From Macrotis lagotis (Eukaryota; Chordata; Mammalia; Peramelemorphia; Peramelidae), in NCBI RefSeq assembly GCF_037893015.1, contig NC_133658.1, forward strand, positions 171,651,711-171,715,710: a stretch of DNA of 64,000 nt, in the 5' to 3' direction. A model generated the notes under the pieces. It was not told the origin of the DNA. It was given only the letters and a program-made list of their open reading frames with translations, and did not search any database. Below are positions 11,925 through 23,927 of this stretch, piece after piece. The position numbers and the translations under genes are program-made. How positions within the stretch are numbered: position 1 is the first letter of the stretch; each line of letters starts with the position of its first letter.

Positions 11925-12130
11925 CACAATTCTGGATCATCAAGTTATGATATTAGGGAAATTACTTAATCTTTTGAAACCTCAGTTCCTTGATTCACAA
12001 AAGAAGAGGACTGGACTCCAGATCTGTATGTTATAATATTGGGAAAATTACTTAATCTTTTGAAATCTCTGTTCCTTGCTTCACCGAAGAAAAGGGCTGT
12101 ACTCTATGATCTCCAAGGTTTCTTTGCTCT
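11925..12130 (+). repeat. MIR-like SINE with an internal tandem duplication
   Basis: The MIR-type phrase AAATTACTTAATCTTTTGAAA occurs twice, from 11944 and 12030, each followed by CTTCA/GATTCAC and GGACTGGACTC-like sequence. One copy of about 86 bp was duplicated in tandem and has since diverged. Confidence 0.6.
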
Positions 12131-12946
12131 CTACTTCCTATGAACCACCTTATAGCTTGACAAATGACCCCTCTCATTGAATTGTCATCTCCCCTCCCCC
12201 CTCTAAGGATGGATTAAAAGAAACACAGATTTAGGCCTGGGAGAAGACTCTTTGAAAGGATCTAGTCCAGGCCTAACATTTTAGAGACTTTAAGTTGGAG
12301 AAATAATCTCTTTAGGATCACCTTGCTTTAGACAGCTACCATGATAACTAACCCTCCTTATCCTATATCTTTGTTTCCAAGGCTTCTGCTAGTTAATGGG
12401 TTGAATCAACCATCCCGTCCTTAGGATGCCTGGAATAAGGAGAGCATTGTCCTGCTAACAAAGATAGATGCATTACCAGAACTGCTTGGGGAAGTACCTT
12501 GCCTCAATTAGATATACCTTTAAGCATCCATTTTCTTTGTTTACTTCATCCTCTTCCTTCTTCTTCCCCTTGGTGTTGACCATGAAATAAGGCCAATCAA
12601 TTTCATTTTTGTTCCTTGAACCTTTCAATAGTTGGTGGTTGGTTTTTCCCTTTCATTTTTGTGCCAGGATCAGTCCTGCCAACACCACAGTGGAATTTTC
12701 TAATCCATGCCAAAGGTGGATCTCATTAATTTTCCCCTTAAATGAATGAAAACATTTCTTTAGGAATTGGCCCTTTTACAGATCTGGAATATGAAGGTGA
12801 AACCCTGCAGGGAAGTTTCATTTACTTGTAAGTCTTTCAAGAGAACTAGCCCAAATTTTGTTAGGCCTGAAAACTCCCCTAGTCTTCCCTTCCAGCCAGT
12901 ATTACAAAAGCACAGGATTAACAGAATGGGGCATGGGTGGAGCAAT
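12131..12946. other. Unassigned sequence
   Basis: A weak MIR-like patch may lie near 12225-12320. No exon, RNA gene or clear repeat is visible in the rest. Confidence 0.5.
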
Positions 12947-13039
12947 AGGGGTTAAATGATTTGCCCAGCGTCACCCAGCTAGAAAAGTATTGGAGGCTAG
13001 ATTTGAACTCAATTCCACTGCATCACCTAGCTGCCTCAG
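12947..13039 (-). repeat. Degenerate CORE-type SINE
   Basis: GGGGTTAAATGATTTGCCCA, CACCCAGCTAG and CATCACCTAGCTGCCT are the family landmarks in reverse. The middle is shortened. Confidence 0.7.
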
Positions 13040-13044
13040 GGATT

Positions 13045-13740
13045 ATAGAATTTGAGTTGAAAAGTAGCTTATTGGCCCTGCTAATCCAGTCCATATACCC
13101 AGAAAGGGCTCATCTAACTTCTGCTCAAAGATCTCCACTCTTGCAGTTCTAATAGGATTCCCTCCCCCACACCCTGAAATCATGCCTACTTTCGGCTCTT
13201 TGAAAGTTCTTTTCATTGCTCCTGATTCTATTCTTTTGGGTCAAACAGAACAAGTCTAATCCTTCCTCAATATGACAACCTCTCAAATACTTAAAGCAAG
13301 CCGCCTCTAAGTCTTCTATTCTTCAGTCTAACCATGCCAACTTCCTTCAACTGATCCTCCTCCTATGTCATGGACTCAAGATCCTTCTCACCATTCTGAT
13401 TACTATCCTCTGCTTACCCACCTGCTTATCCATGTCCTTCTTCAACCATGATGTCCAGAATTGAGGACAATACTCCAGATGGTATCTGTGATAGGACTAT
13501 CACCTCTTGCATTAACAGCTCAAGATGGTATTAAATTTTTGGCTTCCATGACACACTACTGATTCATATTGAGAAATAATCCACTAAAACACTAAGATCT
13601 TTTTTCTGGACAACTGCCACTTACCCATGCCTCTCCTGTCTTATGCTCATGAATTTGATATTTTTGTAGCCAAGTGAAAGATTTTATTCTTATCTCTATG
13701 GAATTGAATCTTATTAGATTCAGCCCAAATGTTTTAGGTT
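13045..13740 (-). mobile_element. L3/CR1 LINE 3' portion
   Basis: It starts ATTATAGAATTTGAG (the reverse of the CR1 3' terminus) and runs through GAACAAGTCTAATCC, CTCAAATACTTAAAGC, ATGTCCAGAATTGAGGACAATACTCCAGATGG and CACACTACTGATTCATATTGAG, in the order of a reversed CR1-clade 3' region. Confidence 0.7.
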
Positions 13741-13744
13741 TTCA

Positions 13745-14310
13745 AGTTACTTTTGAATAAAATAAAGCATTTATTAAATGTTTATTATGCACAAAGCTCT
13801 GTGTTAAGCACTGAGAATAGAAATAGAAAAGTCAGATAGTTTCTGCTCTCAGATAGCTTATACCCTATTTAATAGTGGAGACAACATATATAGAAAGTTT
13901 CAGTTTCAAATCTGACAGAAAAGGGCCCATGGTCCTTGGGATGAAATGGCAAAGAAAAATGTTAATTCCCCTTTCTTATAATCTAATTTCTGTGACATGA
14001 TGAAATTATATCAGTTTCTGGTATAAAACTATTTGACACTGAACTAGAAGAACTGTAATTTATTTTTTTTTTTTTAGAATTGTAATTTCAAGAGCTCTTA
14101 GGGTCAGGGTCCTGGGCTATTTCTCTCAGTCTGAGGGAGGATGGTAGCCAAAGTGATTGTGATGGTGTTTGGTCTAGCTGGTTCATGCTGCTTCCTGATG
14201 CCTAGGCTCACATGTTGAAAGCAAGGACTATATTTTGTTTTTCTGTGTGTCCCCAACTTTTAGTACAATGCCTACATGCAGTAGGTGCTTAATGAATGTT
14301 TATTGGCCAA
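13745..14310. mobile_element. L2 3' ends in opposite orientation
   Basis: 13745-13920 is reverse (AAGCATTTATTAAATGTTTATTATGC ... TAATAGTGGAGACAAC). 14210-14310 is forward (TTAGTACAATGCCTACATGCAGTAGGTGCTTAATGAATG). Between them no feature was recognised. Confidence 0.6.
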
Positions 14311-14539
14311 TTGTCTGATTGCAGGTAGTTGGCAGTTTATGGAGCTAACTGACCCTCCTCCACAGGAGCTGGCTTCCTAGACAATGGCTATGAGAGCTGG
14401 GCCAGCTCTTCATTCTCTCCTTCCTTTTAACTACAAATGTTTTATTATACTAGGTCAATAATGTCACTGTGAAATAGTTTAATTACTTTTCTTCTCATAC
14501 TGGAGAAACTTTGAGCAGAAAGATAACAATGACCATTTT

Positions 14540-15177
14540 AGAATGAAAGAATGTTAGAAATAGAAGATAATTTAGTTTAATTCACTCATTTTACCAATAT
14601 AGAAACCCAGAGAAATGACATGACTTCTTGTCCTGTGATTATGCTAGTAAGTAGTAGTAATGTAGCTAGGTAATGATCAGACCTGAGTTCAAATCCAGTC
14701 TCAGATACTTATTAGCTGTGCAACCTTGGAAGAGTAGTTTAACTTATCAGTGCATGAGGACAATCCTTTCACTATAAGTTATAGAGAAGGTACCTGCATT
14801 GGTCAAAGAAGCTTCTTTACGTAAGAATTCACTGTACCAATGAAATCACCAGTCTAGTGATCTCTGCTTAGCCTACTAATGAACTTAAATTACCTCTAAG
14901 ATATCATTGCTACTCTTAAAAATCTGCCCCTTTTTTTTGGTTACTATGAATCTTCTTTAATGCTATATTTTTCATGCCTAATAATAAAATAGTATCTAGT
15001 CGACAAAGTTTTGAGAAAAGCAACAAAATTACTAAAGGGTTGGGTGGGGGAAAGAACTTCAAGGAAAAGTTGGGTGGCTACTTGCTGTGTCTAGTTCAGA
15101 GAGTTCTTATTCAGGCTTGAGTTGGACTCAATGACCTCTGAGGTCCCTTCCAACTCAAAATATTCTATGTTTTGAAA
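14540..15177. repeat. MIR-like (-), degenerate CORE SINE (+) and CR1 3' terminus (+)
   Basis: 14540-14650 is MIR-like in reverse. 14655-14760 is a worn CORE SINE (GTAGCTAGGTAATG, GAGTTCAAATCCAGTCTCAG). 15105-15177 reads GAGTTGGACTCAATGACCTC then GAGGTCCCTTCCAACTC and ends TATTCTATG, the forward CR1-type terminus. Confidence 0.5.
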
Positions 15178-16399
15178 GGTTTAATGATTAGAGAGTTACC
15201 TATTTTAGACAGAATACTGAGAAGTTGTATGATTTTTAAAAATGCTCTTTATATATTTGAATGACAGTGATTTGAAGCATGCTTTCATATACCAGTGATA
15301 ATTATTATTTTGAAAATTATACCTACCCTTGACAATTTATTTTGGCACTCTTTTTACTATAGCTGATTGATCAGTCACCATGGGGGATGAGTTGTTAACA
15401 GAAAAGTAGAAGAATGGCAATCAGGGTTATGTATAGCAGGGACTTCATGTGCCCAGAAATCATTATAAAAGCCATAAAGGCCAACAGGAACACTGAAATT
15501 CTGGCAAACTGGACTCAGGCAATATCTGTGATTGGTTAGTACCATAGGTATTGTAATACAATTTCTCTTAAGAGTCAAAGAAATAGAAAAGGTAATGCAG
15601 GGTTTGAAGGCTGGTTCTACTTGAAATCATCATGATGATTTGACATAGAAGACAATAGAACCAATAGTACTTCTTCATGTTATAGAAGCACAAGAAAACT
15701 AGATAAAATAAATGAGAAATAATAACCCCACTAAATTGAAATGTTAGATTAGGCTTAGTGCTGGCCATTTGGTGGGGGGGACCATAAGTACATGTTAGAT
15801 TGAAGATCTGGATATTTTCATTATATGCCAGTATTAAATCACTGCAAAACTGGAAACTTCTCACCACTTATAGGCAAGGGTTTCATACTGGTTTTTTGTC
15901 AATCACACTGTTCTACATTATACAATATAATTGCTGACCAGTTCAGGGCAATCATAAGAAATAACTTCATCTTGAAGAATAGATTATATGAAATAAGAGA
16001 TTAAATTAAACTGTTAATAAAATTTGAAGTGGGAAAGTAGAAGAACCTGAAAGTCATTGAACATCTTTATTCAATGCAAACTCCAGAAATGCTACCTAAA
16101 AACAAGATGCAACAAAAATAATATGGTATCTCAAATGATTTTGAAAATAAAATGAGCATATGGCTGGGAATTTTGAAAATCCTCCTTTGAGTGTGATGAT
16201 AGTAATCCAACTAGCAGAACAATTATACTAAAACTGAATAATTTTTTAAAAGCTAATATTTTCTATAACCATCATGAGTGGATACATTTGTCCATTATAT
16301 TTGGCAAATAGAATAAGAACACTTCAGCATTTGTACCATATATACAGTAGCTTCTGTCAGGATCAGAACCATAGGAAGAAATGTAAAATCAACTCACAG
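15178..16399. other. Unassigned; possible unclassified LINE remnant
   Basis: There are open frames on the minus strand (15375-15578 and 15568-15867), but their products match nothing I know. Together with 17200-17600 (an L-A-E-D-I-Q-I-like stretch) it may be an old non-LTR element. I cannot assign a clade. Confidence 0.25.
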
Positions 16400-17010
16400 T
16401 CTAATGAGGGAGCCAATATGCAAATGTTATATACAAATAAGATATTTATAAGATAAATTGGAGCTAATTGGCAGAAGGAAGGCAAAACATTAAGGGGGAT
16501 CAGGAAAAACTTCTTTGAGAAAGTGAAATTTTAACTGGCACTTAGAGGATAGTGGGGAGCCAGGAGGCAAAGAAGAGGAAGGAAAGAGTTCTGGGTATGG
16601 GGGACACCAGTGAAAATATCTATAGTCTAGAGGAATGTTTTGTTTCAAGGACCAGCAAGAATGTTAGTGTCACTGGAGCACAGCACACATGGGGGTAGAC
16701 TAGAAATACAGGAAGGAGATAAGTTATGGAGGGCTTTAAAAGATCCTGGAGTTGATAGGGAGCCATTAAAGTTGATTGAACACAGGAGTGACACAGTTAG
16801 AGTTGCACTTTAGGAAGATCAACTTGAAAACTGAATGAAGGGTGGACCTGAGTGGATAAAGATGTTGAGAAAGAAATGTAAACCATATTGGAGTAGTCCA
16901 GTCAGAAGGTGATGAGGGCCTTTATCAGAGCTGTGGCAGTGGCACAGAAGAGGAGGAAGTATACACAAGAGATTTTGTGAAGGTAGAAAAACAGGACTTG
17001 ATAACTGATT
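16400..17010 (-). mobile_element. L2 LINE 3' UTR, reverse
   Basis: TTCTTTGAGAAAGTGAAATTT, GGACCAGCAAGAATGTTAG, GGAGGGCTTTAAAAG, GATAGGGAGCCATTAAAG and ACCATATTGGAGTAGTCCAG follow the order of a reversed L2 3' region. Confidence 0.75.
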
Positions 17011-17039
17011 GGATATGAGAGCCCAAATTTAGTGATTAG

Positions 17040-17180
17040 GGCATACTGGCAAGGAATTCATATGAACTGTGTGACTTGAGTCTGTCACTTCATCCACTTG
17101 CTGCCATTTTCTCATCTTTAAAATGGGTAGATTGGACTAGATAGCATTTGAGGGCCCTTCTAGCTTTAAATTGATGCTTT
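17040..17180 (+). repeat. MIR-family SINE with CR1-like tail
   Basis: CATTTTCTCATCTTTAAAATG is followed by GATTGGACTAGATAGC and GAGGGCCCTTCTAGC: a MIR core, then a CR1-like 3' end. Confidence 0.6.
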
Positions 17181-17758
17181 TATGAATATGAATATCATTG
17201 CAAATTAGCAATACTTAAGAGGATGTGACCCAGTGGCTAAGATTTATACATTAGAAGCCCATTGTCTTTCATGATTGCCAGCTGACAATACCCATATTAC
17301 AAATATAGACCTCAATTTGTCCTTGAGAACTCAAATACACTGCAGAAATTATGGAGCATTATCAGAGATTGAAATATGGCTTACAATCATCTGAATATAA
17401 CATCGATACATAATAATATGAGAATAATGTTATTAATCACCATGTTATACATTCATAATCTTCAAACTACATGGAACAAAAGACTTTCAAAATATAGAGA
17501 CCTAGCAGAAGATATCCAAATCATATAGGAATGTGAAGAATTGACTTATCTGCTACTGGAGTTATATTAATAACTTCAGTAAGTGCACAAAAAAGGAGCT
17601 TACAGTCTACTACTAGCATTTACACAATTCTCTATTTTTATTCAACTAAAACCAGAATTATTTTATCCACTTATGCAATAGTTCATATAATATGAAATAT
17701 AAAAGAATACTAGTGTGATAGCTACCATTCTTTGCACTGTATCTAACTGAATTCCATT
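17181..17758. other. Unassigned AT-rich sequence
   Basis: No gene is visible. It may be the far part of the unclassified LINE remnant suggested at 15178-16399. Confidence 0.4.
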
Positions 17759-17774
17759 GAAAAGATGAGAACCT

Positions 17775-17929
17775 GGGCAGCTAGGTGGCACAGTGGATAG
17801 AGCACTGGCCCTGGAGTCAGGAGTACCTAAGTTCAAATCTGACCTCAGACACTTAATAATTGCCTAGCTGTGTGACCTTGGGCAAGTCACTTAACCCCAT
17901 TGCCTTGCCAAAACAAAACCCAAAAGAAA
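17775..17929 (+). repeat. CORE-type SINE with perfect 16-bp target duplication
   Basis: A full-length copy flanked by GAAAAGATGAGAACCT at 17759-17774 and 17930-17945. The exact duplication makes it one of the younger copies here. Confidence 0.95.
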
Positions 17930-17974
17930 GAAAAGATGAGAACCTTCATCAAAAAATAGTGCTTTCTTTTTTGT

Positions 17975-20810
17975 TATTGGTTGGTGCTTGTCCTTAGTTA
18001 TCAAAGAAGATCAAAATAACATCATTATGTTTGAGACAAATTACAGTGTGTCCAGCTGTGGCTGATCAGCCCAATATGAGCTCGGAATGCTCAGGCACAA
18101 TTAATCCATCTGAATTTACATATGTCACATTTCCTTTGAGTTGTTTCAATTCTGTCTTCTTCATAGAGTGCAGCACCCTCTCTGATGAGGGTATGCCATT
18201 CTGGATGATCCTGTGCCATGTCTCCCATGTGTACAATCAATTCAGGGTGTCTTAGTATTGCTTGTGATACTTAGATCACTTAGACCCTCTTGTGAGTGCT
18301 TGCCTTCTGTGAGTTGTCCATAAAATAGGATTTTTGGCAAGCATGCATCTGGCATTCTAACAATGCATCCAGCCCATCAAAGTTGTACTCTCTGTAGTAA
18401 TGTTGGAATGTTAGGCAGGTTAGCTCAAGAAAGGATCTCAGTGTCTGTTATCTTCTCCTGCAAGGTGATCTACAGAATCATCTTAAGACAATTTAAATGG
18501 AAGTGATTCAATTTCCTGACATGGTGCTGATAGACTGTCCAGATTTCACAGGTATATAGCAATGAGGTCAGCACAACGGTTCTGTTGTTTGGTAGTAGAC
18601 AATTTTGGTGGACAGTTTGGTAGTAAGTCTAATACATCTTTTCTCCCAGCCTCCCAAATACTGAACTAGCTCTGACAATGCATGTGTCAATCTCATTGTC
18701 AATGTGTACTTCCTTGGAAAGGACACTGCCAAGATAAATGAACTTGGCCACAGTATTCAAAACTTCTCCATTTGCTATAATCGATTCCACATATGGATGG
18801 TGTGGTGCTGGCTGATGGAGTACCTGTGTTGTCTCGGTGTTAATTGTTAGACCAAAATTAGCACAAGTAGCAGAAAATTGATCCATACTTTGTTGCATTT
18901 CAGATTCAGAAGCTACATTGAGTGCATGACCATGTACAAATAGAAGATCATGCACCAAGACTCCCTCCACTTGTAGCCTTTTCAAGTTGAAGAATTTACC
19001 ATCAGTGTGGTAGCTGACCTTGAGACCATATTTATCCTCAGTGAAGCTATTTGATAACAAGGCTGAAAGCATCATTCTAAAAAGACATATCCTTGTTTCA
19101 CTCCATTGGTGACCAGAAAATCTGGAAAGCAATGTCTACCATCTAGAACCCGGGCAAGTATGCCATCATGAAATTGATGTACAATACTGATGAACTTCTC
19201 TGGGCAAATTTTGACACAGTTTTCCATAAACCCTCATGATTGATGATATCAAAGGCTTTGGTCAAATCTACAAATGTTGTATACAGATCCCTGTTCTGTT
19301 CCTGTCATTTTTCCTGGAGTTGTCAGGTAGTAAATGTAGACTGTTCCTCAATTCTTTCTGAAGTCACAGTGGTTCTCAGGGAGGTGACCATCTTCCAGAT
19401 GAAGGATCAGCTTACTGAGGTCTCTGGCAAGAATCTTATTAGCAATTAGCAAAATAGAAATACCCCTGTGATTGTCATAGGACAATCTATTCACTTTATA
19501 GAGATGGACAATGGAGGTATCCTTGAATTCTTGGAGGATAACCTCTTTGTGCCAAATAACCTCAAAAATTTCAGTCAGCTTTTTGATGAGCAATGGACCC
19601 CCTACCTCGTAGATCTCAACTGGAATAGAATCAGCATCAGGTGTTTTGCTTCTTGAAAGGACACTAATTGCATTCAAAACTTCTTCAGATGGAACTTCAG
19701 CTAGGGACTGATTGACTTCAATTTGAGGTTAAAATCATGATTTCTGCATGGATTACAGACAGTCTGTTAAGAAGACTATAGAAGTATTCAGTCCATCTCT
19801 CTAGGACCATGTTCCTATCATTGATCAATGTGGATCTATCATCACTGAGTGGTTGAGATGCACCATCAGTGACATAGGTCACTGATCCATAAATAGCCTT
19901 CAGGACATCATAAAAGCATTTTGGTTTGGTACTATCTGCATAAAACTGAATTTCATCTGCCTTCTTATTTAAGCCAAGAGAGTGTCCTGTATCTCTCTAA
20001 ACTTTGCTTGTACTTTTTTTCTTGGGTTTTTTTTTGGCAAGGCAATGGGGTTAAGTGACTTGCCCAAGGTCATACAACTAGTTAATTATTAAGTGTCTAA
20101 GGCCGGATTTGAACTAGGTCCTCCTGACTCCAGGGCCAGTGCTCTATCCACTATGCCACTGTAGTTTACCTTTGATGGAATTAAATGCTGCCACCTTAGA
20201 AATGGATGTACTATTCTGCTGATAAGCCCTGTGGAGTTCTCAGTTTTCATTTAGCAACTTCTGTATTTCCCTATCATTTTCATCAAATTTGCAAATGTTC
20301 TGACCCAGATGAGCAAATGCTGTGCTGTGCACCAGATCTCTGAAAGCTTCCCACTCTTTTTCTGTTCCACTGTTGCCAACTGTTATGTTGGCTCAGTTTT
20401 CCCTCCAAGTTAGCAACAAACTGTTCCCACTCAGAGACACACTCTAATCTCTTGACATTAATTCTTCTAGTAGTCATTTGGTTGAATGTCAATATTTAAC
20501 TTGAAGAGGATAAGTCTATGATCAGTCCAGCACTCTGCACCACACATTATCTTTGTCACTCACAATCTGTCTCTTCTCCTTACAATCACTTAGTCTATTA
20601 GATACCAATGTTTGAGATGAGGGTGCATCCAGTAAGTTTTATTGTGTTTAGGTAAATGGAAGACAGTGCTTATGATGAGGTCACAAGATGTACAAGTTTT
20701 GTAGTAGGTGACCATTGCTGTTGCTGGTTTCAGCTCCATTCCTCCCAAGTACTCCCTTGCCATACCTGGTAATTTGAGTCTACTGTAGCATTAAAGTTAC
20801 CCAGATAAAC
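17975..20810 (-). mobile_element. Non-LTR retrotransposon (RTE-like LINE) remnant
   Basis: Frames at 19348-19677 and 18629-19132 (minus) carry RT and post-RT blocks: a KTPDADSIPVEIYEVGGP-like segment (usual form KAPGADAIPAEIY), EFKDTSIVHLYK, DNHRGISILLIANKILAR, then FGLTINTETTQV and FIYLGSVLSKEVHIDNEID. The catalytic FADD region is decayed to LLFVHGH, so it is dead. The order and motifs fit a LINE whose products are common in animal genomes. The clade label RTE-like is uncertain. A SINE interrupts it at 20021. Confidence 0.75.
20021..20160 (-). repeat. CORE-type SINE inserted in the LINE
   Basis: A reverse copy running from GGCAAGGCAATGGGGTTAAG to GCTCTATCCACTATGCCAC, with the last bases of its 5' head missing. 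LINE sequence resumes at 20161. Confidence 0.85.
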
Positions 20811-20814
20811 TTTG

Positions 20815-21330
20815 TGACAACAAACAACTGGAAATAAAGTAGAGGCCCATCAACTGAGGAATGGCTAAATAATTTGTGGTGCATGCATATACTGAAATAT
20901 TACTGTGCTTTAAGAAAATATGCATATGATAAATACAGAGAAGTTTGGAAAAATCTCTATGAAATGATGAAGAGGAAGTAAATACAGCCAAAAAACAATG
21001 CACATAGTGAGTAAAACAATTTAAATGGAAAGAACAATAATTACATGAAATCAAAAATGAATATGGCAATTATAAATATCAAAGGACCTAAATAAAGAGA
21101 TGTAAGAGGGCACCCCTAATCCACCCCTTCATGAGCTGGGAGATTCTTAGGTGTTACACATTGCACACATTTCAGACTTTTTAAATATATCAATCAGTTG
21201 TGTTGATTTTGTTTCTTCTCTAAAAAATATTATTTGTTATGTGGAATGAGGAGGAAGAAGAGACGGACACATTTTTGAGATAACTATGATAATTCAAGAA
21301 ACAGAAGACAATCAATAAAAACTTACAAAA
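20815..21330 (+). mobile_element. LINE-1 3' end
   Basis: GGCCCATCAACTGAGGAATG, GGCTAAATAATTTGTGGTGC and a tail ending AATAAAAACTTAC match the L1 3' section also seen at 7911, here highly diverged. Confidence 0.55.
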
Positions 21331-22555
21331 ATATAGTGTTTTAAATTTAAATGAATGTTTTTAGGTTGACAATGGAGAGACAGATAGAACATTAATTAAA
21401 TGCTTACAATTTTCTAGACCCCCATGATGGGGTTACAAATATACTACCGTCAAGAGAAAAGGTGAGCAAAATAGATAATGGGAAATTGGAAAATAGAAGA
21501 AAGTGTATGCTATGCTGGTTTGGAGGAGGAATGGTAACCTGATTTAGGAAAAGATAAGTCTACAAGTTCAGCTAGGAGAACCTATGGTAGTTGCAGAGGT
21601 AGAGTCTAAGTTCTAGGGGCGGGGGGTAGAGGAGGAGGATTACTGGACTGTAGGTGATAGGATTTGAAAATGAAATGGAAGCCTGGTTTCATGCAGAATG
21701 AGATGGCAGCTCCCTTATTTGAGTCCAGAGCAGGTAAATCTAGACTCTAGATGTTAGTTAGGAATAAACTTAGTCAACTTTATAAGATTGGGGTTTTAAT
21801 AGCAACCTTGAATACATCTTTCTATGGAACATAAGATCATACCTGATTAACATGGTTTGTGACATTTCCTTGGTGACTTGTGGGAAATTTGGGGGACTTT
21901 GAGTAGTAATTGAACTATGAATTGATTGACTTTTTCATTGACTTATTTTTGCTAAATCCTAGCATAGGACGGGGAGAGTAGGAAATGATTTATTTGAGTC
22001 AGGCTATTTTAGATATGAATTATGGCTTATCAACCAAAACTATGAAAGGGATAGAAGCTAAAGAAAGGAGGGAGAAAACTTAACAGGTCTGGACATTTAC
22101 AGAATCAGAACCAGAGTAAAGAAAACTTAATAATTAAACCTGGGTCCTTGGATGGTAGTGACAATGTAGAAAATGAACATCTGTAAAGCTTCCTACTCAT
22201 TACCCCTTCCCCTTTTCTGGGGACCTACTAACAGAAGCACTGAAAAGGCAGCAGAAAAGCCTTCTCAAAAATAAGACTGCCGAAGAGGAAGCAACCTAAG
22301 GAACCAAGCAATGATGGAAGTCAAGAAGAGTCAAAGAATTCCAACTGATTTCCTCTCAGATAAATCCCACCTTCCCCCAAAGGACCTACTTAATACCACT
22401 ATTGAGACCTGATGTCTAAATTTAGACTTAAACTTTAGTCTTATGCTGAGGGCTCGAGGCATTTCTGGAAAGAAATTAATTACGTGGGTTGTCATAAAGA
22501 CAATAACTTTCTCATTGATCTCTTAAGTAAAAAATGATCCAATATGAAAAAAAAT
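21331..22555. other. Unassigned sequence
   Basis: No coding frame or repeat could be supported. The purine-rich stretch 22030-22340 has no identified homology. Confidence 0.5.
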
Positions 22556-23215
22556 TATCAATCAAGTAATAAGTATTTTTGGAGCACACATTTTTTTTCC
22601 AACAGTATATAAGTGGTTATGGGAGATTAAAAAAAAAGACATAGTCTTTACCCTCAAGGACTTTACAGGTTAATTGGATTAGGTAGGTTTAACAGACATG
22701 AAATTATCAGAGAAAAATTAAGTACAAACAATGGTATAGATACATCTTTTATAGCTGGTGAGGAGAGGGATAGATTTGATATAGAAAAGGTAAGACTTCA
22801 CAGAGGTAGTAGTACCCATATTGGACTTTAGTGCACATAAAGTTTTTGATATTAGAAGAGAGGGAATGAGTTGGACTCCAGTTCAGTGCCCCAGCTCAGT
22901 CTTCTCTGACCATGGCCCAGACAAGGCTGCTTGGCTGTTCTTTTATCTCTCTTTTTCTCTCTCTCTAGCACTTTCTATGTCTTGAAAACTTTTTAGTAAT
23001 TTTTTGTTTTATTCCCCCCCCCCCCAAAAAAAAGAGGGAAGACTTCCAGGTGGAACAATTTAAGTCATGAAAAACTATGGTATATGTAGGGTTGGTAAGA
23101 GTGGAGATAAGGAACTAGTTTGGAGCAGTAGAACAGAACAGTAAAACTCTAGGCAGAAGAGTTCAGATCTGATGCCACAAGTTAAAGGGAGCCATAATAG
23201 ATTCCTCAACAGAGC
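22556..23215 (-). mobile_element. L2 LINE 3' region, reverse, interrupted
   Basis: 22556-22860 reads CAATCAAGTAATAAGTATTTTTGG through CCCTCAAGGACTTTACAGG. 23036-23215 continues with AGGTGGAACAATTTAAGTC. The unassigned piece between ends in a C-run and an A-run at 23017-23034. Confidence 0.55.
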
Positions 23216-23249
23216 ATTCATGTATATGTGTATTGCATGTTTACATGTA

Positions 23250-23548
23250 TATAGGGGAAGTTAGATGGTATAGTGGCCCAGAAGTTAGGATGATCTGAGT
23301 TCAAATCTGGCTTCAGACATTTACTAGCTGTGTGACTCAAATTTGGCAAGTCACTTAACTCTGATTGCCTCAAATCCAGGGTCATCTCCATTTGTCCTGA
23401 TTCATTTCTGGCCATGGGACCCAGATAGCTCTGAAGGAGAAAGTAAAGCTGGTCACTTAGCACAGCACTCTCTCACTCAAATCCAATTCTCATGCATGTT
23501 CATGGCATCATCTCCCTGATGTCATGGTCTTCTTCAAAAACAAAGGAC
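23250..23548 (+). repeat. Composite SINE (CORE head, LINE-like tail)
   Basis: GAAGTTAGATGGTATAGTGG and CTAGCTGTGTGAC form the head. The tail CTCCCTGATGTCATGGTCTTC is the forward version of the 8189 and 29640 copies and ends at AAAGGACAAAT. Confidence 0.75.
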
Positions 23549-23555
23549 AAATATC

Positions 23556-23668
23556 ATGTTATGTATGTATATGTATATACATATATATATATGTAGTGAC
23601 TACATATATATACATATATATATATGTATATATATATATGTATATATATGTAGTCACACAGACATATA
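23556..23668. repeat. AT-rich microsatellite with palindrome
   Basis: TATG and TA repeats. At about 23581-23612 the arm TATATATGTAGT faces ACTACATATATA across a single base, so the strand can fold into a long hairpin. Confidence 0.85.
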
Positions 23669-23689
23669 TATCTACAATTTATTTCCCAT

Positions 23690-23920
23690 CTATAAGTTTC
23701 TTTCCACTCACAGGACTTCTACTCTAGTCTAGACTCTCTTCAGCTCTTACCTTGACCATCACAATAGCCTCATTATTGATCTTACTGTTTTCAAATTCAT
23801 CTCTTCTCTAAACCATCCTACAGACAGCTGCCAAACTTATCTCCCTAAAGAACAATTCTGATCATGTCATTCCCTTTCTTAAGACTTCACTGGTTTCCTG
23901 TTACCTATAGGATAACATTA
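23690..23920 (+). mobile_element. L2 3' part, left piece
   Basis: CTTGACCATCACAATAGCCTC, CTGCCAAACTTATC, CATGTCATTCCCTTTCTTAAG and CACTGGTTTCCTGTTACC are the L2 3' UTR in order. The copy continues after an interruption at 24485. Confidence 0.75.
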
Positions 23921-23927
23921 TCATAAC

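Noticed and set aside
18629-19677. Host genes for the 167- and 109-codon minus frames
   Set aside because: Both carry reverse-transcriptase-type blocks in LINE order and belong to one interrupted retrotransposon.
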